In this document: positions 56,401 through 64,000 of the stretch, one piece after another
Numbering within the stretch: position 1 is the stretch's first letter
How the letters are laid out: every line of letters begins with the position of its first letter
Source: Antedon mediterranea
Taxonomy: Eukaryota; Echinodermata; Crinoidea; Comatulida; Antedonidae
Direction of reading: 5' to 3'
NCBI RefSeq assembly: GCF_964355755.1
Contig: NC_092677.1
Span: forward strand, 377,001-441,000
DNA length: 64,000 nt
The notes under the pieces: generated by a model
Seen by the model: the letters and a program-made list of their open reading frames with translations, nothing else
Told to the model about the DNA's origin: nothing
Database searches by the model: none
Program-made: the position numbers and the translations under genes

Positions 56401-58711
56401 CAACTTTCCTCAAATCCATATCTCCCACTACCTTCTCAGCTCTGTCCACAAGCGTGTTTATAAGCCCCAGTTTGTGTTCGAGTGGATGATGTGAGTTGAA
56501 ATGTAAATATTGGTCTGTGTGAGTGGGCTTCCGATAGACTGAGGTGGTAACTGTTCCATTGTCATTGAGTGTGATGAGCATGTCCAGGAAAGGTATTGTG
56601 TTGTTTGTCATCGATTCTGTGGTGAACTTGATATTGTCAGTTATATCGATGTTATTAAGATGTGTGTTAAATGTATGTACTGTACCTATGGGGATGATAG
56701 CTAATACATCATCAACGTATCGTTTCCTCTTAACCAAAGAGCCTAAACGCAAAGACAGACAGATTAGAGAATCATTACATATAAGGAGAAATAAAGAGAA
56801 GACCATGAACCGGGACACTGGAGCCCACGAACTCTCGCATTTGTACAATGATTTGATAGACACATCACCTGGCCGAGCCCCGCACAACCTCCAACCTACA
56901 ACCGGAGGCGTACAACGTCATCAACAGATGACGTCAAGAATGACCAAGCTGCATTAACACTCCGCAGTCAGTTGAGAAGGATCTCTGATAGAGATCGAAA
57001 CGTTCGAGTAAGTACTCCGTTAACTTGTGCTTTTACAAAAACGAAATTTGTCATCTATTTCAAATAAAGTTCACTAATATTATGATCGATTATATTCGAT
57101 CCTTCAGATTTCTAGTTTGAATATCACTCATGTAGTCCTTATTGTTATTACCGTTCTTTTTGTTTTCCGGGAAGTGTGCAAATTTTAAAAGTCGTTCTGC
57201 GCACGCATGCAGCTTAGAAACATATATGAACATGCAAGGAACGACTGTTAGACGCAATAGCTGTGTGAAAATGAAGTTTTACCTTGATTCAGCGCCAAAG
57301 CAGGAGCATAAATAACGATCCCAAGATACAGCAACTGAAATAAATAATTAAGGAACTTGTTATTAATACGCGATGCGTATAATCCTGGAGGAATTTCCTC
57401 CATGATAAAATCGAGAACTTTTTTTCCGATCGCATTTATGCAGTTCGTTTCGAAATTAATAATGGCGTCGGACTATCGCAATACACATATCATGTCATGC
57501 ATTGTCTGTATATATGAACAGAGACAGCGAAATCATGTTAAGTATTTAATACAGCAAGACACGTATCTAGATGACTTGCGATAGTCAGTTAGACTTTATC
57601 TACTGACAGCTGTAGAAGAATCGGGTTTTACAACTATACTTACCATTTGAGCGAAGAAAGTGAACGTACCACACAGTCTGACGACTCGATTAAAACGCCT
57701 TTCAATGTACTGTTATAAATAAAATGATGTGATATTAAAATAATTTGGTTATGAATAAGTGGAATGGTTTGGCCATTAATTTTTTTATCTCACCAAATAC
57801 TAATGAAAATGCGAAAACAACGGTCAATGAGGCTTATATATTAATTATTGGCCAGCTTCTGTCATGCTCCTAGTAAGATGATTTATACAATAGGCCTATT
57901 TTGTATTCATATCGTTTGGTAGATGCATGTCGACGTAGGCCTTTATGTTGAGAGGAAGGTATCTATAATTGATCAATTGATTGATAAATAATTAAAGATT
58001 GCTTTAAGTGGAACTTGACGACCAATCGCCTATTTGAAGTAAACGCCCAAATTATAGTTTTATCACTATATTATGTCAACATGTTATCTACATGCGCTGC
58101 GTATTATAGCCTACATTTCGTAGGCACTTGGTGTATTGACGGTGACGTGTGTTATCACCACACCGTAAACATAATTTATCCTTGACAATTGAATTAGTAA
58201 GTTACAGTGTAATGAAACATACATCTGAACTTTGTACGAAAACATGCAATTATGTGTTATTCAACAAAAACTTAACAGATAAATGTGTTCGAAAAGACTA
58301 TTGTTTTATTTAAAAAAATAAAATGGTTTCTTCGATATGTTTTATCAACAATTGCACGTGACTTACCTCGTACGCGCTTGTGAGTTGAAGTTTGTAAAAA
58401 ACGGGAAGAAAGAGATGCGCAGCGGCAAAACAGACGAAGAAATACGTCAGACCAAACCACCAGAACATGGTCCCGTGGACATACACGTCAGCAGGGGTAC
58501 CAAGAACGGTAATAGCAGACATAAAGCTAGCTAAGAGCGAAAGACCAACTGGCAGAGCTCCCATCTGTCTATCTGCCATCAGGTATTCCTTGGATGTTTT
58601 CTGTCGTCCTCCACACAATGCATGGTAAACTCCAATGCCAGCAGACACACATAACATTAAGGAAAATACTATATAATCCCAAACTTTGAATTCATTCGTA
58701 TGCTTCGTCAT
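50484..58711 (-). CDS. SLC5 sodium-coupled transporter (SLC5A8/A12-like), 15 exons
   Basis: Predicted exons in transcript order: 58711-58367, 57709-57644, 57334-57283, 55474-55407, 55051-54897, 54795-54655, 54493-54364, 54028-53940, 53674-53565, 53238-53084, 52593-52409, 51955-51852, 51279-51143, 51030-50905, 50519-50484. All GT/AG, all phases join; product 632 residues (SLC5A8 is about 610). The N-terminus reads [20 protein letters not shown], then [34 protein letters not shown], the LeuT-fold start of the family. Later blocks include [49 protein letters not shown] and [12 protein letters not shown]. It should import a small anion such as a monocarboxylate with Na+ at the plasma membrane. 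Closest by eye to SMCT (SLC5A8/A12), but SLC5A6 or another member cannot be excluded, so no symbol is given. The C-terminal tail is hydrophilic and ends in TGI. Intron 3 carries a Penelope-like element. Confidence 0.92.
50616..50753. mobile_element. MITE family A copy, well preserved
   Basis: AAGCTTGGTTCGCACTTGGA at the left and TCCAAGTGGGAACCAAGCTC at the right, with inner GATTGATCAATCACAAG and CGTGATTGGTCCAGC. It lies in the last intron of the SLC5 gene. Confidence 0.8.
51330..51550 (+). mobile_element. tRNA-derived SINE, plus strand
   Basis: The head GAGTGGCTGAGCGGTTAAGA matches a tRNA-Ser/Leu-like box A. The box B equivalent is weak. The body contains a hairpin GGGCCCTCTGGGAGGGCCC at about 51478-51497, and the tail is ATAAATATAAATTTCAATTTC. 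It lies in an SLC5 intron. Confidence 0.6.
54551..54608. mobile_element. Minimal family A element (about 58 bp)
   Basis: AGCTTGGTTCTCACTAGACG at the left and TGCCTGGGAACCGAGCTTA at the right with almost nothing between. It is an internally deleted copy in an SLC5 intron. Confidence 0.6.
55561..57057 (-). mobile_element. Penelope-like element, truncated, with inverted ends
   Basis: The minus strand encodes the C-terminal part of a Penelope-like reverse transcriptase beginning at the YVDD motif (about 56721-56732), then a linker rich in Lys/Arg. A GIY-YIG endonuclease block follows ([20 protein letters not shown] at about 56057-56119). The ends form an inverted repeat of about 329 bp (55561-55889 and 56729-57057), so the 5' part of the RT is replaced by an inverted copy of the 3' end. 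The open frame running through it is therefore a chimera, not a functional protein. ATTTCAAATAAA flanks the element at about 55515 and 57056, perhaps a target duplication. It sits in intron 3 of the SLC5 gene. Confidence 0.85.
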
Positions 58712-58739
58712 TTTTAAGGTTTTTAAGTATCTTGCTCTT

Positions 58740-58925
58740 TGAAAGTACTCTTGTCTGGCTGTGTCACGATCTCAGTCTAAAATTTCAGTAGTATTTGGTT
58801 GGTCTCCCGTCTGATTGTCACGATATCGCAGTCTAAAAATGTCAGTGTTATTTCGTTGATTTCCCGTCTGCCACTGTCACGATCTCGCAGTGAAACAATG
58901 CCAGCGGTTTTTGGTCGTTCAGACT
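58740..58925. repeat. Three degenerate tandem units upstream of SLC5
   Basis: Units of roughly 70 bp share GTCACGATCTCGCAGT, CTAAAATTTCAGT and TTTGGTTGGTCTCCCGTCTG. They lie within 30-215 bp of the SLC5 start codon, so they are probably in the 5' UTR or promoter. Confidence 0.7.
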
Positions 58926-60612
58926 TGCTCTCTTTAATATTATACAGTTCGTGATTGATTGTAGGGGGTCATAAGGACCCTTGTACAAATACCACCATAA
59001 ATCAAATAGACTTTGTAACTGCTATACTTTCAATGTTTGCTCTCGTCTTAGGCCAAGACCTAACAGTCTACGGTAAGAGCGACAGTAATCAACTACCGTA
59101 TATGTAGGCCTATTATAGATTCTGAAATCTAATTACAATGCTACTTCATGTTTTAGATACGTATGAGGGTTTCTCAAAGATAAAAGAAAACATCTGATTC
59201 TTTGCATTAAAAACTGACGTAATCAGTTAAATAGTCTGTTATGGATGGCGTCTAATCATGGAAATGTCTGTGGCATGATAATACTAGCTTGCCTTCCATT
59301 CATTTCGTTTCATAAGTCTACCGACGTCGTTTTTAACTCTGTAGATTTTGCTTTTTAGACCTAACTTGGAAGTTGTACTCAACATGCAGGTATACTACAT
59401 CTATGATCTCAATAAACTGTTGTACGAATTACTTTGTGGTTAAAAGCTGTCTTTGTGTTCCCCCAATAATACCGACCAGATGTATTAAGTTCTTTCAATT
59501 CCTTCATCTCTTAATCTCCCTTGGTAACGGTTTATTAATTCATAACATTGTTTTTAAATTTGTTATTCGATTTTTTATTCACGTGAGACATCTAGTTTTT
59601 GGTATTTGTTTGACTCACGTACTTAACTTACAACGACTTGTTTTTTGTGACTGGTCGTAAAAATTACTTGATAACTTTCTAAGAGCAGCGTGGGAATATC
59701 TATCTAGGATAGTTCCTTTTATTACAAGCCAGCTGCTTAGAATACAACTTCATGTTAAGTACGAACTTACAATTTTAATAATAAAGTATTTAGGCCCATA
59801 CACATTATTTGACACATTTTAATGTCAAAGTGTATGCACTTTTCAACCCGGATGTAAACAAACCACAAATTATTGAATGTATACATTTGATGTCAGATGT
59901 AAATTTATTCATAAATATATGTACATAACAAAGTACCAACATGTTACAATAGACGCGCTCGACACAAGCGCGTCTCGTTCCTTAACTTGTGCAATTTGAA
60001 TCTCAAGATATACACGACGGCAATAAAAATACTTAGCCCATAAAAGAAGGTGATATTGTACTACAATAAATTACCTACTACACTATAGTTCAGCATAAAG
60101 ATCACCTATAATTCACGAATCAAAATCTATTCCAGATTTGTTTAGCTTCCCAAATGGAATAAAATGAGTGCTATAGCTTATTTCTGATACAGATGAACAA
60201 AATTGCTAAGTTCTATTTGATAAAATTGGGTAATTACCACAATTAGCATGGGTCCTGGCTTGGGTAGATCCAGAGAAGATGGGGGAGGGGGATTTCCAAT
60301 TCATATTCACATAGCACTTCACTTTACAATGTTTAGGCTTTCGTGCAAAGTCCTGGATCCACCCGAACTAGTTACTAGTACATGTGCTAAGTATATACTA
60401 CAGTACTTGCTTTGTATGTGTGTATGCCGTTTGTTTGCACAAGAACACCCACAATTTTTGGATTTGCAAAAATAGTGTACCTATATACCAACAGCCTTTT
60501 CAAGAACATCAATTTATTGGTGCTCGAAAGCGTAATAAAATCTCCACTTTAAACGTTATCTGTATTTTCAATATGGGCCAAAATATCGAACAATCAGTTT
60601 CTGATTTCTAAA
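58926..60612. other. SLC5-ANKS3 intergenic interval
   Basis: No exon was recognised. The right part should hold the ANKS3 3' UTR; a minus-strand AATAAA is at 60613-60618. A GC-rich inverted repeat AGACGCGCTCGACACAAGCG / CGTCT lies at about 59951-59972. Open frames near 59373 and 60248 have no supporting features. Confidence 0.45.
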
Positions 60613-60618
60613 TTTATT
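60613..60618 (-). terminator. Possible polyadenylation signal of ANKS3
   Basis: AATAAA on the minus strand, about 240 bp after the ANKS3 stop at 60857-60859. Confidence 0.4.
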
Positions 60619-60856
60619 AAAAGTAACTTCTTCATGATCAAACTGGTGTATGTATTTTGACACTATCATATAGTAACTACAAGTTGGTCTTGCAGTTAGT
60701 AAAAAGGCTTCCTACTTTCTAGGATTTTTATCAGATAATCTATATTGTTTTGACAACTCTTGTAACATGACCACAGTTATGATTTTGCCATTTTTATATT
60801 ATTTAATAGTCTACTTAAAATAGGTAACAGGTGCTTAGTGAAACAAGGCTTTAAAA

Positions 60857-63800
60857 TCAAGGTAGTGAATTGCCACTAGAATTTGGTGAGAATACAACCT
60901 GATGTCCATCACTTATTTTGTCCATATTATTAGTTGCCGTAGCAACAGATCTCCCAAGCTGATACATATATTGATTAAGATTTTGAATGAGATTTTCCAG
61001 AGTAACTTCTGAAAGTTCTTGTTCTGATGGAATGTTTGCGGACAATTGGTAATGTGTTGCATTCTGTTCTTTCTTATTTCCACTTTCGTCTTCTGTTAAA
61101 TTTGAGTTGATTGCACTTGCCATGACCTCTGACCCTGATGATTCTGTTTTGTTGCTATGAAAACGCTTCAACAGCTCTGCTTGGTATACCCTGTAAACAC
61201 AATATTATTTATAAATTCTGGTGTGGTAAATATATTTAACATTTTGCAGATCAAGCACATTATGATGTGTATGAAACTTACACAGAAATTATAGAGTATG
61301 TTAAACTTGCCTTATATGGTCATAGCAGAGTCTAATATTATGACTCATTTTACATGTTTCCACTATAAGATCTTGAACATATTGCCAACTTGTACGGTCT
61401 GACATCAAGCAGCTTTCTGCAACACTTCGCAACTCGCGTTCCTCATGCACTTGGGCCTCAAGCTTACTGTTTGATATAGACAACTGAAGTATCAAAGAAA
61501 AGTGAACATAATTGGCAATAGAGTAACAGAGGCAGCGGAAATCATAGAACCCAAATTTTTTTTAAAGATTTACAAATATAAAAATATTGGTTGTAAGGGC
61601 AACGGAAATCATATATATAATCACATATATGTATCAAAGTCATATATTATTGGTAATATGTGTAGAGCAAGAGTGAAAAATCTGAAACTCATGGCAAAGT
61701 TAATACTGTTTTGTTTATTTACTGATAGGTTGTGATTTTCAATTAAAGTTAGCCAAAATGGACTTGATTAACTTGCCATGTAAGTATTGAAATAATCATA
61801 TTATACTTCATATAACATTTGTAGTCAGGACAATTTTAACATAAAACAGTAACATGATTATACAGTAGTAGTATATTGACAATAAGGGTGTGATGGTATA
61901 AATACTGATAGCCTACATTTGATTAGGTATAAAGGACAGTTTAATGTAAACTACTAATGTTTGGACAAGAGAGTTTAATGTTCTATGACGTTGTAAATGC
62001 ACATGTATACAATAGCATTACTCATAAAAAACATTTACTGTCATGAAGCGGTTTGTGAGAAGCATGATAAAGTAAACATATTGAATTACTGGTAAAAGAA
62101 CTACTTTATTCTTTACTTGTTTAGTAAAATCTCAAAAATAAATACACCAGAGAGTACAGTAGGGATCATGTCACAATAATGTTCTGCAGTTACTGCAGTA
62201 ACTATATCTTGTTTACTTTTTAACCTAGTTTTTAGGTATTCATACACACTGTCTATTGAAGTAACTGTGTATATTGAAATAAACTTAGGTCTCATGTTAT
62301 TGCAGTATCATTTTATTACAGTATAAAAATAGTTCCTGCAGTAGCTGCAGTAGAATACATTTTACATGATCCCTAAATCTCTGTTTAAACTATCAAACTT
62401 TACGCAACAACAAAATGTGATGTGCACATATATGGACATGATGATATCATATCACTACCATATTTGGGAAGATCATTAGCGTAAAGCTCTGCCTACACTA
62501 TCAAACTAGTTTGACAAAAAAAGTGTGATGTGCCCAAATATGTTAGTGATATGACATCAACATGTCCATATGGGCACATCACATTTATTTGCCTTTGATT
62601 GTGTAGACAGAGCCGTACATGAGTATTTTGTTACCTGTTGATATTTATGAGCCATTTCCTGCATAATAGACTCGACCCTGTCAGCGTATGTTTGTTCAAG
62701 ACTATCTTTGAATGGTGGCGCTTTACTATGTTTCCTAGCTATTGCATTTGTCATTTTCTTGCGTGGTCCTAATAATCTGTAAGACATTATATCTATTTGT
62801 TAATAGGTTGGTTGGTGGTTTCCATACTTGGTTTTTCTATAATTATTACAGCTCATAGTCGAGCTATGAATCTATTTATTCCTGGTTTAAAATTGTAATT
62901 TTTATTACCTGGGTTTTTCTAAAAGACACCACCCATTATCTAAGTCTCATAATGACATAGAAAATAGGGTTTATTTAACAGCTTACATTGCTGAAAGAGA
63001 AACATTACTTACTTAATACCAATTTCTTTGAGGTCTGTATCACTGAGTGTTAGAAACACCCTCAAGTCAACATCCTGTTCCTCAAACAACGCGTAATATT
63101 TACTTAGATTAAGACTCTCCAGCAACATTGCAAGGTTTGAGTAAGGATAAGGTTCCTCAACTTCATCCTTAAAAATGTTCACAACCTTCTCTGGTGGAAT
63201 GTTGCCATAGAGATGAGGAACATGTGACGGTGTCCCTATATGAGCATGATGCGAGTTTTCTTTCTTTCCATTCTCTTTGGATGACTTCTCCACATGGTCA
63301 CCAGTTGCCTCTTCATCGTTGCTTGAGATACTGTTTTCACGACTGATGCCAACTGATCCTGCAAGACCTCCGGTGCTGCCGCTCAAGCTGGATGAATTGG
63401 AGCTTTTAATGGTGACATCTCCAGCATCAAAGAAAGAGCTGCCATCACCAGCATTCTCATAATGTTCAAACCACGAGGAACCTGGAATATGAACAAATGT
63501 AACATATGTTAAGGAAACACTTCCCTGAGAATGAATCAAACAGGTGGTTATTTTTTCCAAGGGAAAAGTGCAAGCGTAAGCAATGGAAGAAAACATAGAT
63601 TTAGGCCTAGCCAAGTAGATGAAAGAATTTGATAGCATTTACTATTTATCTATTATTATCTATTTACTAGCACTTCTTCAGTTGGTCTGTAGATTGAAAA
63701 GGGCACTTCAGGAAAAAGGGGGTTCTTTCAAATCCTACAAACCCCCCTGGCTACAGGCTTGATGAATGAAAAGCACAGACCACTACAATCAATCTTTATT

Positions 63801-64000
63801 TTGGGAGAACCCCTTTATGAGGACATTTGTTGAGTCCTAATGGTGTTTGCTGTATTATGAATGTATGAAATGTAAATTATGTTGAATATTAGTATGGTCT
63901 TACCTTGCTCATTGCCGTCTAAGACAGCAAAGTTATGTTCCTTAGGGTTGATTGGAATATTAGTATGATCTTACCTTGCTCATTGCCGTCTAAGACAGCA
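60857..64000 (-). CDS. ANKS3: ANKS3, 3' part (runs off the right edge)
   Basis: Predicted exons in transcript order: (edge)-63904, 63481-63013, 62776-62635, 61483-61311, 61190-60857 (stop). Phases join throughout. The 63013-63481 exon encodes a Ser-rich linker (SSSLSGSTGG, NSISSNDEEATGDHVEKSSK) and then a SAM domain (LAMLLESLNLSKYYALFEEQ, DVDLRVFLTLSDTDLKEIGI). The SAM domain finishes in the next exon with LLGPRKKMTNAIARKHSKAP. A coiled-coil segment follows (LEAQVHEERELRSVAESCLM), then a polar C-terminus. This order and the GPRKKM / AVAESCL-type blocks fit ANKS3, an ankyrin-repeat and SAM protein of the ciliary nephronophthisis network (partners ANKS6, NEK8, BICC1). The ankyrin repeats lie beyond the window. 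The 61311-61483 exon ends at a GC donor, and the last exon visible at the right has a duplicated end. Confidence 0.88.
62375..62480. mobile_element. Partial MITE family B copy
   Basis: The left end AAATCTCTGTTTAAACTATC and interior TGTGATGTGCACATATATGG are recognisable; the right inverted end is missing. It lies immediately next to a second copy at 62483. Confidence 0.6.
62483..62614. mobile_element. MITE family B copy in ANKS3 intron
   Basis: AAAGCTCTGCCTACACTATC at the left and GATTGTGTAGACAGAGCC at the right. It ends 20 bp from the ANKS3 exon 62635-62776, just downstream of its donor. Confidence 0.8.

Noticed and set aside
56544-56957. 137-codon plus-strand frame ending in the same peptide as the Penelope-like ORF
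   Set aside because: It is the inverted copy of the element's 3' end, not a separate gene.
59373-60475. Plus-strand open frames of 75-95 codons between SLC5 and ANKS3
   Set aside because: No domain, splice or signal evidence, and the hydrophobic composition is typical of AT-rich random frames.

Overview
This window is eukaryotic nuclear DNA from a metazoan. It is AT-rich, its genes have introns with clean GT/AG junctions, and about two thirds of the sequence is intronic or repetitive. The gene set (DRC12/CCDC153-like, AAR2, CBL, TBC1D23, an SLC5A8-type transporter, ANKS3) and the single-copy gene sizes fit an invertebrate deuterostome. The frequent short TAGGCCTA-type words suggest an echinoderm-like marine genome, but the species cannot be settled from the sequence. 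I rebuilt every gene model by hand from splice sites and reading-phase continuity; no RNA evidence was available.

Layout, left to right. (1) 449-2592, plus strand: a five-exon coiled-coil gene resembling DRC12/CCDC153, an axonemal dynein regulatory complex subunit. (2) 4936-9786, minus strand: a six-exon single-pass membrane protein with one V-type immunoglobulin domain and a cytoplasmic tail containing an internal repeat. (3) 10384-14750: a repeat-dense block with tRNA-like SINEs, a LINE 3' end inserted into an older repeat, and a pair of (GACA)-rich repeats. (4) 15004-16113, plus strand: AAR2, with an uninterrupted coding region. (5) 20687-40002, minus strand: a complete ten-exon CBL E3 ubiquitin ligase (TKB, RING, proline-rich and phosphotyrosine tail, UBA). 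Its introns hold a long inverted repeat around a dead LINE, a satellite array, many MITEs and a possible two-exon microprotein gene. (6) 40360-48060, plus strand: a complete fifteen-exon TBC1D23, head to head with CBL across a 357-bp shared promoter region. (7) 50484-58711, minus strand: a complete fifteen-exon SLC5 sodium-coupled transporter, closest to the SLC5A8/A12 monocarboxylate type, with a Penelope-like element in intron 3. (8) 60857 to the right edge, minus strand: the 3' part of ANKS3 (SAM domain and coiled coil).

The genes do not form an obvious functional unit. DRC12 and ANKS3 are both cilium-related, CBL acts in receptor down-regulation, and TBC1D23 acts in endosome-to-Golgi tethering. 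The most striking observations are a six-fold tandem multiplication of a splice acceptor plus exon start in TBC1D23, a candidate 34-residue microprotein gene in a CBL intron between two blocks of the same satellite, and two palindromic MITE families that recur across the window.
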